Positions 1-12,568 of a stretch of 64,000 nucleotides of DNA are shown here, in pieces. Position 1 is the first letter of the stretch. Each line of letters starts with the position of its first letter. Below the pieces are notes generated by a model. The model was not told the origin of the DNA. It searched no databases and was given only the letters and a program-made list of their open reading frames with translations. The DNA comes from Urophycis tenuis (Eukaryota > Chordata > Actinopteri > Gadiformes > Phycidae). The stretch lies in assembly GCA_036785325.1 (NCBI GenBank), contig JAXIVH010000109.1, positions 531,501 through 595,500 on the forward strand, read 5' to 3'. A program made the translations under genes and the position numbers.

Positions 1-106
1 ACAATTTTCCCTTGTATGTGCTTTTTCAAAGAGTAAAGTAATAATAATGAAGTTAGTTGTTATCAATCATTTTGATTGCGATCTTAACGTGTTAACTATC
101 ACTATC

Positions 107-108
<2 letters not shown>

Positions 109-142
<34 letters not shown>
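109..142. repeat. (TG)n microsatellite
   Basis: An uninterrupted dinucleotide run at the left edge of the window. The reading frames across it are artefacts of the repeat. Confidence 0.95.
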
Positions 143-145
<3 letters not shown>

Positions 146-303
146 ACAATACTGTTGACTAAAGACACTCCTAACAGCAGAATAAAAGAGTAGTGCAGTG
201 TGTGTGTGTACTGTATGCAAGTAGAGAAGTAAGGGTTTTTGTTTGTTCACTTTGTAAATGAATACCATATTCATAGTTAGCCTTGTTTTGTTTCTTTCCA
301 CCA

Positions 304-769
304 GGGGGGTGTACTACGAACCTCGATTAACATACCCAGGCTTAGTTTGGATAACCTGGATCGACAAATACGAAAGTCGCAAAAAAGAGTATTTTATTTT
401 ATTCTATTCTATTCTATTAAAAAATATATATATATTCAATGTGATAAGTTGAAATTATTTCAGGTTTGTAGCCTATGATTTGCAATAGGATAGGCTCTAA
501 CCTTTCATCTGATGTTGATCACCTGTAGCAAATAAGAAAAAAAAACTCAGCGAAACACCCTGACTAGGAGGCGGCGCCCAGCTTTAAGTAGCCGATCTAA
601 TCGGAAAGTTAGCTGAAAACCTCCTCCCGACCAGGTTTGGTTGCGAGCATAAGTTACCATGGTGATATAGCGCCGCTAAAAGAGAGCGACTTTCGTATGA
701 CAGCTAACCCAGGCTTTGAGCGCAACATACCTCGCTAACCCACTAATCGAGCTTCGTAGTACACCCCCC
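304..769. mobile_element. MITE with ~25-bp terminal inverted repeats
   Basis: The left end GGGGGGTGTACTACGAA is repeated in inverted orientation at the right end, and the match continues inward with one or two differences (CTCGATTA / TAATCGAG). The 466-bp body has no coding frame of note. The structure is that of a non-autonomous DNA transposon. No clear target-site duplication longer than 2-3 bp is visible, so the superfamily is undetermined. Confidence 0.75.
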
Positions 770-2242
770 AGGTGTCATGTTGACGAGCCATTTTAAGATC
801 AGAATGTGTGACCTAAGTGGGAGGGTTCACTCAGATGTCAATGCAGTTCACCAGTCAACTCCTCCCAGCTGGGTGGACACTCCCAGAGTTATGTCACAAA
901 AGGATATATTCTGAAATGACTCATCAACATGAAACCTGGTGGTAAGACAGGGGCCGTTTATGTTTGTTGGTGTATGTTCATGGCTGGAACAGAGACACTA
1001 ATGAGCCAAGCCAATCATTCACTTAGTTTTCAGTGATGTGCATCTAAATTGGACACTGAACCACTTGTTAAATATGTTGTGTACTGTTGTGTTCACTTGT
1101 TAAATAATTTACGTTTTCTCATATGTTTAATGAATTTGATAAACCAAAAAAATATGTCCAGAAACATCACATCACAGCATTCCCTTTCTTTACTGTGAAA
1201 ACTATATAGGCATTTACACTGTTCTACAAAAAAGCCACACACACACACATGTGGTTGCCCATGTCATTTTGTAGAGACACCACCAAAACACATAAAAATA
1301 ACTGGCTTTATCAACAGGATGTGTTGCTATTGTTCTTCAGAGACAAGTAATGAAATTGATATTATACTAGAAAAACACAAATGAGAAATGTATGTGGGCT
1401 GTCCATGTCTCTTTCCACACACATTACCATTTCAACCATAAGCAGACCTGACAGTTTGTACCAAAGAATGTGTTCACATCCTGTTGAGCACATGATGATT
1501 TTTGATAGAAATACATTTTGAATGTCTTCTGTTTCATGAAATATCATTTATTGGTTAAATGTGTGCAAAATACTGTCTCCAGTTTGGTAGAAGGATGTGT
1601 TTTATATGCACAAGTCAGAGAAATACAATGCATGCACTCTTGAATAGCAATGACACATACTGACATTGAAGAGAATCTAGACTGGCTGCTGAGGAGCAAG
1701 ATGGACTCCAACCCGATGCTTCCAATATATGTGGGTCCCGTGTCGCGCACTTGTTTACAGGTGTGTTGGACGATGGGTACTGCACAATGCACCATGGTCA
1801 CAAGTTCTTTGTCCATTCCAACTCATAGAATTTTGAGCATTCTAGCAACAATCTCATTAGTTAAATGTACAACTCCATCTCAATATTTTTTTTCTTTTTC
1901 TTCACAACTACAATATGCTTCTATACTTCCAAAATCTAATAAGATTATCTTGAACTTAAATTATTTGATACCATCATGTTTTACCATATTTGTATATTAG
2001 GAATAATGATGATAATTTCACACAATTCAGATTGGTAAGTTTTTTCACAGCAATGCTTGATGATGGATTTATGAATGTGGGCTCATCCCCATTACAAAAT
2101 ATTTTAAACTGAACCTTCCAGTGATTTAAGGTGCTATTTGAGCTTATCTTAAGCTTGTACTTACACCTTTGGCCTTAACTGGACATCCACCGGATTGGAA
2201 TATCAAGGAATTCAAACTATGTTAGGATCTGGTTGATGGACT
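770..2242. other. Intergenic region, no supported gene
   Basis: AT-rich sequence between the MITE and the 3' end of the first NITR gene. Short ORFs near 1544-2000 occur on both strands, but none carries a recognisable motif or convincing splice signals. A polyadenylation signal for the NITR gene would lie here, just below 2243. Confidence 0.5.
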
Positions 2243-4733
2243 TCAGTGGCAGGTTTCTCTCACAGCAGAATACAGACTCTCCTGAGTCCTTTCACTTTTC
2301 TTCTTCCCTCCTTTATTTTTCCTCCGAGAAAACTCCAATGCTGCGTAGTTCAAGGAATCAGTTTCCCCGTCCTACAACAGAGAACTGTGTTTTACTACCA
2401 AATATCTGAGAGGATTCACAGTTGTAGAGAGTGAACATCAAAGCGAGGAGCTTATAATTCAGACACCAACAACGTTTTGCTTCCACAACAAACTGATGAG
2501 TTACATACTACAGTTGTTTTTGATGATGAACATCTACATTTAAACATTTAATATTATAAAGAATAATCACAATGCAGATATACCTGTTGTTCCTGAATCA
2601 CAGAGACTTGTTCCGCATGGTTTGAGGCTCTCAGTGTTCCTGAGAATCAGAACCAAACAAGTTTCTTCTTAATTGAACTGAATACATTACTGTAAACAAT
2701 TTAACATTTTAGGAAACGTTTACAATCATGTTAATTGTATATCTTCAAATACACCCAGTATATAGGTCTAACGAATTGTGCTAGATTTCTGGAAAATGAA
2801 CAACAGACTAAACTAGAAACATCTAACTAACTTGTGCATAGGAATGCCCGTGATCATTGAATTCAATTTAGTTGAGGTGGGGATCAAACCGCCAACCCTC
2901 CGGTTGTAGAACACATGCTGTACCCAGTGAGCTATGCCGCCCATTTGGCAGCAGGAAAGCTAATAGGAGATTCAAATGTAACAATTGAAAGCTAGGCTCA
3001 TTGTTATCTCTATGGGAGTTTTATGCAATTTGTATCACAAATATCTCAAGAAGTGTAAAGTTTACAAAAATAAAAAATACATAGCTGAACTATACAGAAG
3101 TAGACCTTTGTAATACAGTTTGAATGAAATCTCAAGGTTCAGTTATTAAGCCTTCACTAATAGCATAAATTTGATGTGGAGCAGAATAATATGATGAAAA
3201 GCGATATTTTGATTGTGCATTCCTGTGCACAATAATTATGGATGCAGATTACGAACTTCTCTATCAAAGCATTTGGGCATCTTTAACCTGGCCTGAGGTC
3301 ATATCAATTCACACCAGTAGGCTAACTGAATAATGTATTGTACCTTTGCAATGCTCACAAACTTGCTTTTTATTTCTGGTTATGAAGAGGATTATAATCA
3401 CAACCAGACAGCAAGCCAACAGTATTCCAAGCACCACGGTAACTTGATGCCTGGAAGGTTCTAGAATCAAATAGAAAGATTGATACTCATGGTATCTTTT
3501 ATGTACTGTTACACATGGATACACAATGGATGTTAAAATAATGTCACTTGTGCAATAATGGCACATGGTGATATGTACTTTCTGAACAATAAATAGGGGC
3601 ACTTTATGAAAATAATAAAAATAATATGTATTTTCAGTACATATTCACCTTTTATGTCCAGCTTAGTTCCATTTCCAAACACAACTTCCCCACATGCTGC
3701 CAGGGCACAGTAGTAAGTCCCAGCATCAGAGGTGTCTACATTGTCCTTGGGGAGAGTGTAGACACAGCTCTGTGGAGCAGATGGAGGACCAGAACTATTC
3801 TGACATTCACCACTCCTGTTTCCATTCATGTAAATGGCAGCAAGGTGAGATGGTCCTGATCCAGATCTGAACCAGTACACACTGGTTTCCCCTTGGCACT
3901 GGTTACTGTGGTCCGTCCTCTGGGAGGTAATAGAGCACTGGAGAGCTACAGGGTCTCCCAGCTGAGCTGATGCCGACTCAGGCTGTTGGACCACTGTCTG
4001 GGAGACAAACCTATGGTCATTGCTGTCTGTATAATTAAATACAATTATACAATCATCAAAAGTAATCAACTAAATTGCTAAAAATATTTTTTTACTTCTG
4101 ACCAAGACAATAAAAACATTGCAATGGATATGTTACCTTTGACTGTCAAAAATGTTCCGGTCCAAGTATTCTGATATTGATTTCCTTGACTACAGAAATA
4201 GTTTGCTTGATCCTCTGTATTTATATTACCGATGGTCAGATTAAAATCAGTTCCTTCTCCCACTGTGACTCTTGGTTGGAAGGGTGGGTAAATCGTTATT
4301 GTTGCATAAATTCCCCTAGCAACCACTATGGGCATATATCCAAGAGATTGCTTGTACCAAAAAAGAAATGTAGATTTATCCAGAACTTCACAATTTAGAG
4401 TAACATTATCTCCAAGGTCTGCTGTTTTCAGAGAGACCAATTGAAGAACCTCTTGGGTCTGAATCAGCGCTAAAAAGTCAAGAAAAACCAACAGCCATCA
4501 ATCAGTGAAAATAAAGTACAAAAAGAGTTTCACATTCTTACTTATTTATGTATTTTAGCATTGTAAATAAATATCACAAAACATCCGGCAAGATTTACTA
4601 CTAATGATTTTCCCCAAACACTGAAATAGTTTCTTTCATTTACACTGCATGAAAAAGAGAGCTTTTAATGTGAATAGAAAAAGTACTTACTTGCTGTGCT
4701 CAGAATTGTCATTGTGAAATATATTGTGAGCAT
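2243..4733 (-). CDS. nitr: Novel immune-type receptor (NITR), inhibitory form, six exons
   Basis: This encodes a type I membrane receptor of the fish NITR family. Deduced exons are 4691-4733, 4137-4469, 3649-4026, 3344-3460, 2584-2639 and 2243-2371, all with GT-AG borders and matching phases, giving 351 aa. Exon 1 is a short hydrophobic signal peptide. Exon 2 is a V-type Ig domain (Cys41, Trp52, Cys107; J-like segment W117-T-G-T). Exon 3 is the I domain, with six cysteines, a YWFR core, a DAGTYYC motif and a J-like FGNGT. Exon 4 supplies an uncharged transmembrane segment (about 258-278). Exon 6 holds two ITIM-type motifs, LNYAAL (Tyr318) and SLYSAV (Tyr343). NITRs are regarded as functional analogues of NK receptors, and phosphorylated ITIMs recruit SHP phosphatases; ligand and cell type are unknown. 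The start is the ATG at 4733. An upstream ATG at 4741 is out of frame and stops quickly. A CD300 or pIgR relative is less likely because J-like motifs follow both Ig domains. Confidence 0.9.
2873..2944 (-). repeat. tRNA-like SINE fragment
   Basis: Read on the minus strand this has an A-box-like TAGCTCACTGGGTA and a B-box-like GGTTTGATCCCC about 35 bp apart. It lies in the intron between exons 4 and 5 of the first NITR gene. It does not fold as a complete tRNA, so a SINE head fragment is the best call. Confidence 0.55.
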
Positions 4734-6513
4734 TGTCTCATTTCGGTGCTGAACTAGCAGCCCTACTCACTGAAGTGAAAGATTTTGACTCAAAAGACCA
4801 ACATTTACAGAATCATAGATCAACTGTGATTGGCTGGGTACGTAAGGACGAAAACTGAAACGAGACAATGAGCCAATGTTTGTGGCACTTCATATTTGTT
4901 GTTCATATTTTGTGTTTGTGTTTCTATATTACAGAAGTTCCCTGAGCCTTAGAATTTTCCTGAACATATAAAAATTAAATTTACTGTAGTTTTCTGATAT
5001 TTCTTGTATTTATCTACCTCTATCTACCAAATAACACTACTGTTAAATGCCAGTCTTCCTTTTTAAATAAATTCCCATACATCAGATTGTAGCATTACAC
5101 ACATGAATATCTATTTTTATGAGTTACGGTTATGATAGTTGGGTTGAGTAGCAATTGCAGTAAACACACAGACAAAACTCAACTAATCAGCAGCCTCACA
5201 CACTAGGAAACCCATCCCACAAGAAGCACACTTATTTTGTGCGCTTATTAGAATGATAATGATGATGCTAAATGCCCTTAATGTAAATGTAAATGTACAT
5301 TTTCATGGTTTGATTTAACAGCCTGAGTTTGGGGTTAAATCACTCTGAATGAGGTTTGTTTTTTTTAAAACGTAAGGCCACGGCAAATCAATCACTGTCC
5401 AGCCAAGGGCAAATATATTCATTGCTAAACCAAACGCAAACTTGATCTCAAAAGGCTAGGGTAACGCTGCCATAATAAGCAATGTGTTCACAGCCATTGG
5501 ATGCACATCGTCCGAATCAGAGAGATTCAGATGGCGGACATGAAGTGCCAACCCACAACTTTCATTAAATGTGACATCATACTTTGGACATTGACTGGTT
5601 TTCAATGGACAAAGAAACTGTTTTTGACACGTCCTGTAGAGCACACATGTGGTAAATTGATGTTCCTTACCACTTCACATAGTATGATTGAGTGCAGTTG
5701 TACTGAGGTAGCAGCAGTACCTGTGTTAGTAGGAGTGGTAGTATCCCTGTTATAGTGCATTAGTTGAAGATGTACAAAAGATGCATAATATCTAGAGTGG
5801 ATGATTTGCATGTTTTGGGGCATGTATCAATGAAAAGGCGAACAAGCAAATTTCATGGGCTTGAGAAAAAATAATAATAACACAACTTTACTTATATGGC
5901 ACATGACGACACATGTAAGAGAAGCTCTACAATTTGGGTAACATGCATTAACAATTATTACAAGACTGCATGAAAGCTTCTAAGACCCTAACCTTGCAAC
6001 ATTGCACTACACCATGGATGTTTGTTTCTACTGGTGAGGCACAGGAACTTTAACACAAGGAAATGGCCCTCTAAGCTTTGTCCCCTCGCGTATAATCTAG
6101 CTCTCTGTGACATCAACTCCAGCCAGGTGAGGGGACTAATGAGGGTTGCACCCTGGACATGCTGTCTGCGACATACAGCATTCTATACTTTTGAACCCCT
6201 TGTTTTCAGTGAATAACGCTACCCCCTGAAACCGCCGTCAGCGGTTGGTTTCCTCAGTTTGGTTTAAGGCTTGAAGTCCCTTACTCCTCATGTCATCACA
6301 GGATATTCTGGCACATTTACAGAATGAGTTAATTGTATGACAGCCTTGTTCAGAATCTTGATTTGTTTTGTTTTTTAAATCCACAACAGTTTGAGTAATA
6401 AAGGTTTGAAATCTATATATTTGGAGTAAACCATATCTTTGTGTTTCACATGAAATATGCTATATCATAGGATCCCCTCTTGGTTCTTTGTTGACTGCAT
6501 TTGTTTGTTTCAG

Positions 6514-6714
6514 GCTGCATGCTTTATAACCGCCAGTGTAAAGTGACAGTTAATGCAACAAGCTCCAAGCATGTAGTGTTGCTTCCTTTCCTTTGTGCCG
6601 GAAACCAAACAAAGGGTGAGGCCGAGCAGCGGTAGAGCTGAGACGAGGGCTGTGGTTGGACGTGCCTTCGTCTTTGATACTCTGCTGAAACTCTTAACCA
6701 TAACCTGCCTGAAG
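6514..6714 (+). pseudogene. Broken copy of an exon-like sequence (unit A)
   Basis: The segment is framed by a good acceptor (TTGTTTGTTTCAG) and a donor (CTGAAG/GTATCA). It is homologous to the open version at 34994-35199, but it has lost 1 bp and 4 bp, which introduces stops. The parent protein was not recognised. It may be a decayed exon or part of an old repeat. Confidence 0.45.
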
Positions 6715-7837
6715 GTATCAACAGGATGTGTTGCTAAGGTTATGCAGAAACCAACCATGAAACAGACATACATTTCCCATCACTGACTGTTATTTATAAG
6801 TAATCGATGTTGTTGTATACAGCGATATTACTATCTTCACATTTATTTAAGATCCTATCGACTGCAGAGGTGAGCATAACTGGGACTCAATTTCAACTAT
6901 TCATACCCAACCAATGCTGCCTTGTCTCTGTGTGTCTGTCTGTCTATCTTGTAAATTATAGAGATAGGTAAAGACTGGAAATATTTTATGAAAATAATTG
7001 CATGAACAACATTTTAAATCAGTTTAAGATAACAGTGTTAATATTTACACCACCACCAGGGAATACGCCTACAATGAAATGTCAAGTGTGATGAAGTAGG
7101 CCAAAATTATATTTATTTAAACACCTAAATCACCAAAATCCAGGGTTTGATTCTAACTAGGTTCACTTGGGTTATCTAGCGTGCCGTGCACTGTCAGTAG
7201 TTATGATAATGACTAGTAAATCTATAGGTACGCTAAGTGAAAGATGTGTTTATTCTCTGAATCTGGATTTGATTGGCCAGGAATATCTCTTTACTTAAAT
7301 TACCTCACATTGTAACAAGTAACAACAAATCTAAAGCTATTACTTGAACCACCTCCTTGAAAAAGTTATTTTGTGGTTTTGAAGATGCAAGCTTCATGAA
7401 CATAAATCAGAGAGCCTATCGCTCATCTGCATCTACTCATGAAGATATAGAAGACTCATTTGTGTATGTTTGAAGTCCTGGAGCTTATAATTGCAGTCCC
7501 ATGCCGAGGAGGTGTTTATTCAGTCTCTTCTTGAGGCATGAACTCCACTTGGTGTGATGTCTCAACAGCAGCGGGAAGGCCGTTTCATGTTGATACAGCA
7601 GAGTGGAGGATGCTGCAGTCAAATCTTTTGGCGTCAGCCCTGCATCATGGCCTGGTGGCAACCTCTGAGTGGTTGCACCTGGGACAAGAGTTGAGGGTAG
7701 CAGTGCTTTCAAGTCTGCTGGACAGTTGGGAGTGTGCATCTTAAAAGAACAGGTGTTGCAGTAACTGTTCTGCGATGGCTCAGCTTGATGGCATAATTAT
7801 TGAAGGCATAGTCCTAATCCACACCAATGATGTGTAG

Positions 7838-7990
7838 AAGAAGAAGAAGGCCATTTAGCAGACACTTTTGTCCAAAGCGACTTACAATCAGTACAGGTCT
7901 GGGGTTCAACAGGGTTCAACTGGACAGTTCGAGGTGGGGATCGAACCGCCAACCCCCCGGTTAGTGGACAACCCGTTCTACCCACTGCCA
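7838..7990 (-). repeat. tRNA-related fish SINE (unit A copy)
   Basis: The sequence contains TTTAGCAGACACTTTTGTCC followed by AAAGCGACTTACA, a body seen very widely in fish genomes, next to a B-box-like GGTTCGATCCCC on the minus strand. Copies occupy the same relative place in units B and C, so the insertion predates the duplications. Confidence 0.6.
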
Positions 7991-8962
7991 ATTCTTTCCC
8001 AGTCCCAAAACACATTTGCAAGTATTCAATCTGTCCTGTTTCTTGGTTAATGTACATGGGGCGAAAAACGCTTCTCAAACTATTTCACTACAGTTGCGTA
8101 CCTGTGGCCAAAATAAAAGAATGGTGTCTGCGCGGAATGATGCCTGTCACGTTATTGAAACCAGAGTGGAAAGTTTGGTGTAAAAATAGCCCCTGAGCAG
8201 CTCACACTCGCCGCAATGATGCTCAACTTTCCATCAGTCAATATAGGTGATCTGTTTGTGTGTGTGTGTGTGTGTCTGTGTGCATGTACATGTATTACCT
8301 GGTTCTGCACTCTCTTGCTGTCCCCACATCCTGTCTGCATCCAGAAAATTAATCTGTATGTATTTCATTCATATACATTAAAATATTGCATGATTCTCTG
8401 GCAAACTTTCTTGGGAACAGCAGGTTTTCCTTCAATTTAAACACCCCTCCCTCTCGACCAAACAAATAATTGAAAATAGGTTTTTATCTGGAAATGTAGA
8501 ATATTTCAAAGAAGGGTGCATGGAGTGCAGTGGTGACTACAGCCCACTGCTTGATCCCAGGCAGCAGAATTCATATATTGTCACAGTACAACAAAATCTG
8601 AATAGCTGACCATTGGATGAAAGGAAAAAAAATGTAAAATTCATTTTAATACAATACAACTTTAGTTCATGAAAATCAAGAGAAAAAAATGTTTAAAGGA
8701 ATATGCTATTGACTTATAAAAATATTTGTGATTGTGTTTATTCAATAACAGACATTACTCTGGCGCCACCGAGTGGTAGTAGCGTTGTGCCACTAAAGTG
8801 TACTGTTCAAATGCAACAATGACACAGATACAAGAGAGTGAGTAAAATGGTTCTTCACGTTGTTATAGTTGAAAACTAATAAGATTAATGTTGGTATGCG
8901 GGACTTATAGGTGATACATTTGAATCCCTGTTCGCCATCTTACCTGTATATCTCTCTCAACC

Positions 8963-9327
8963 TGGTCTCACAGGAATCAGTGGAAGACGCTTAACTTAAC
9001 AAAATCTGTGGTGGGCCCACGGAATCACTGAAATTTCTGTGAAACTCACATGGATTTCGCTCCAATGCAAGTTAATGACACTCATATTTCGGTCAACGAA
9101 CTTTTATAACTTTGGGCTACATTAAAATTGAATAATTACAGTAGTTTCAGGACTGCATATTTGTCATAGGCTTAAATTATGTCTTCATTTAAGTGGGATA
9201 TTTAATAATCGATGGATGGTATAGTGAGCCTACCTTTTTTTACTCGGTTGTGTCTATAACGTTAATCCATCTTATCTCATCCATTTCCGTGAGTTTCACA
9301 GAAATTTCAGTGATTCCTGTGAGACCA
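8963..9327. mobile_element. MITE-like inverted-repeat element (unit A copy)
   Basis: The ends are inverted copies of TGGTCTCACAGGAATCA. A second inverted pair around GAAATTTCTGTGAAACTCAC lies inside. No coding capacity is visible. The same element sits in unit B (18939-19305), so it was present before that duplication. It was not found at the matching place in unit C. Confidence 0.65.
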
Positions 9328-9615
9328 TGCTGATCACTCAACTTTTACAAGCATGATTTGAAAGAACTGCTGCTTCAGAAATTTATTTTCGGGGACCCAT
9401 TGAAGACCATCTAAACTTATTTATATACAAAATAACAGAAGCAAACTTCTCACGACAAAAAACAACAAATGGTCCAACATTTCTTCGTTTTCATTAATGA
9501 CCTAATTTTAATACCAAACAACATTTACAACATGAAAAAGTTGTGCTCTTCATTCACCAAAATAGAATGTGGTCAAAGGGAGAATCGACAACAGGCTACA
9601 GAGTGTAATCTAAAG

Positions 9616-10488
9616 CAGGGGTTCCCAAACTTTTCAACCCGCGACCCCCAAAATAACGGTGCCAGAGACTGGCGACCCCCACTATCCCCGGATGTAACTG
9701 AAAAAATAAAATGTGCGCACAGGCCATGAGCACTAGGCTTATCCAAACACAGGCTTAATGACAACACAAAAGAAAAGAGCTTCCTGTTATGATTTTATAT
9801 ATAGAAATTTACTGTTTGATAAAAAGCAGAATACCTCAGTCAAAATAATATCCATGTAACATGTAACAGTATTGCTGTCATGTGCAAACTTAACTTTGAA
9901 ACATTATTTTCATTTCCATTTGAACAGAAGAATATCTCAGTCAGGGTAATATCCACAAACTGTTGTAAACATATGTACATTGTTGCTGGCAACTATGTTT
10001 CAACGTTAATCTCATCTAATGAGATGGATGCGCGCTATGCGCGGAACACAGCAAGTCCATTCTCGGTTTAATTGTGGAGACGGCCACACGGAGATCATCC
10101 TCCACATTTAGACGTGATCTGTATTTTTGTTTTTAAATATATGTCAGTGCAGAGAAAGTTTTTTTCGCACAGGTATGTGGAGCCAAACAGCGTCTTGGAA
10201 TTAAAATCTGTCTTTAAAGTGCGGTCACATGACAGCTCAATCAGTGCGTCCGGCTGACTTGCGGTGGTTACAGTGCCCATTTCAACTCGTGCAGTCCAGC
10301 GATCCACTTTTCTCTTGAATGCGCGGATTTTATCACTCATTGACATGATGCCTGTGTTTTCACCTTGCAATGACAGGTTAAGTATTTGATTTATGGATGT
10401 ATTTGATTTATGGAAATCATTCCGCGACCCACCCCTCGGTGTCCCATGACCCCCCGGGGGGTCGCGACCCCCACTTTGGGAACCCGTG
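9616..10488 (-). mobile_element. Degenerate hAT transposon with 8-bp target-site duplication
   Basis: The element is flanked by perfect 8-bp direct repeats ATCTAAAG (9608-9615 and 10489-10496). Its ends are inverted, starting CAGGGGTTCCCAAA and CACGGGTTCCCAAA. Units B and C carry the uninterrupted target, so this inserted in unit A only. On the minus strand around 10095-10370 there is a remnant of a transposase C-terminal region (LSCDRTLK, then STYLCE followed by KTK), which resembles the ZBED5/SCAND3-type hAT transposases. The 873-bp element is far too short and degraded to be autonomous. Confidence 0.85.
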
Positions 10489-11569
10489 ATCTAAAGAACA
10501 ATAGACCTAATGCAATGTAGAGGCCACAAACTAATTGAAGTCTGATCGTCACAAGCATCTCAGGTTACTGTGCCATTGCTGTTTGGATACTGGTTCTCAT
10601 GTAGGCTAATTGTAACTTATCATTATTCTATTGTTTTCTTTTGTTTTTGACGGCATAGAGATCCGGGGCTATTCCCAAAAGATCCGGATCCAGATTAAAA
10701 AAACATCTAAACCCAACGCCTTCCAGAATTGTCTTATTGCATTCTATTTTCATGCATTCTGCATACATTTATTCAATTAACTTTCTTCTGTAAACAAAAC
10801 CAATAATATAATCCAATGTTCTAACACACTCTGTGACAACATTCATTCTGTTCAGAACACACCTGTTCTGAAGAAAACAAAAATAAACACTAAATATCAC
10901 ACACATACAGACACACCTTCACACATGCCATTTTTCGCAGAAGAACACTTTGATCATGAAACCAAGCAGAATGAAGACATGAACAAATAAATAAAATATC
11001 ACAAAATTCTAAATAAATAAAAAATGCATATGTTTACTTAATAGAAAGCAATTAACAAGATGTCCAACTAGTTTGAAATGCTGACTGATAATTCAAAAAA
11101 TAATGCAGGGCCCAGGACTTAACTGTGTACAATATTTAGCTGCTTTGGAGGTTTCCATAAGTAGTCAGCATAGAATGTCCTAACAACAATTATTGAACTG
11201 ACTGTCAACATTCATAAGTTGTATCCAAGATATTTGTGTATCAAACAGAAGTGACTGAGAAGTGAGTGAACAGCTATTCAGATGATAGACCTAATCCTAA
11301 CTTTTTTCTTTCTATTTCTGCATGAACAATTTTTCATCAAAGTTCAGTGTTTACCAACTAACTGTCACAATATTAAATGCATTCAGTTTATTTCATTAGT
11401 ATTTAATTTGATGACTGACAGTACATGTGTGTACGCCCGTACATGTGGTTTAAATCACACAAAAATTACCATAGAGACAAAAGAAAATAGATGCTTTGGC
11501 CGACAACATTGAGGGCTCGAAATGCTATTGTGTGTGCAAAGATACAATTTGTTCCCACATTTTGTATAA

Positions 11570-11880
11570 TTCATTAATTGGCCATTTTTGTACTAGAACT
11601 ATTTACAAATGTGACAAATGTGAGTTTTGTTACTGAATCTTTGTCCGTGTGTGCAATATCAGATTTGTTAATGTGTAAAATAATCTCTAAATGTGTCCTG
11701 AGATTTGTGAATATGTAGGCTACAGCAATCTGCAAATGTGTATTCAGAATCGATGTGTGTTTCATCAGATTTGTAAATTCGTAAAACATATATATGTGTG
11801 TAGACAAGTGTGTAGACAAATCTGTAAATGCGTGCATAGATATTAAAGATTAAATTTACTTTCAACCAATCTTTTTACAC
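11570..11880. repeat. Degenerate short tandem-like repeats
   Basis: Variants of GATTTGTAAATGTGT recur every 25-40 bp in this stretch and again at 24060-24360 in unit B. This may be the subterminal region of an old DNA transposon. No gene is seen. Confidence 0.4.
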
Positions 11881-12568
11881 ATGATTTTTTTTTTTGCACG
11901 TCCGCCGTGGCAGAGGTCTGCAAATGCATGTGGAGATTTGCCAAGGTTAGGGTTAGGGCAAAATCACTTGTTCAATTTCAAATCACTCTACTTGTATTAT
12001 AAAATCAAAATATGTTTTCTTTAGATAGATAGATACTTTATTCATTCCGAGGAAAGTCTTAATTTTAAACTTCACGCCTGCCTTGTAATTAAATGTCTTA
12101 TTTGTGGATCTATGTAATACCCAGAACAGGGATTCCCAAATTTTTAGATTTCTTGCCCGTCTGAAATACTGCACTGTCTGAACCCATACAAGAGCAAATA
12201 ACCTTTAAAAATAAATGACATATCATGAACATTATTAACTATTTATGAAAACTTACCTCTGGCAACCATACACATTTAAGCTACAACCAAAATGAACGCC
12301 AGCTACAATGAGGTGGAGAGATATGTATGTGCTATGTGCAGCTTCACAAAACTCAAGCCTTTTATTTCCACCATTAAGTGGTTTAATCTTTCTTGCTACT
12401 GTGGAGTGCCATTCAAGTACTGTCATAATCTTATAATTTATCCTGTTTTATCTCATCTTATTTTAAACTTGTACTCTTTACATCTTGAGAAATCTACTGC
12501 ACATCAGAATATTGAGGAATACTAATTATATTGGGATCTGGCTGAGATACTTCAGCGACAGACTTCTC

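Noticed and set aside
2873..2944. Possible tRNA gene
   Set aside because: A- and B-box-like motifs are present but no cloverleaf or anticodon arm could be drawn, so it is a SINE head.
3649..4469. Immunoglobulin or T-cell receptor locus
   Set aside because: Each V exon already ends in a J-like segment and is followed by an I domain, membrane exon and ITIM tail. No separate J or C segments or recombination signals were seen.
5456..5755. ORFs on both strands kept in all three spacer units
   Set aside because: They are retained because the duplication is recent. There are no clear splice sites or recognisable motifs, and open frames on both strands argue against coding selection.
7485..7744. 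Overlapping ORFs on both strands upstream of the spacer SINE
   Set aside because: Present in units A, B and C with frame differences. It looks like part of an old dispersed repeat, not a gene.
11945..11957. Telomere-like TTAGGG units
   Set aside because: Only two units occur (also at about 24424-24436), which is chance level in AT-rich DNA.
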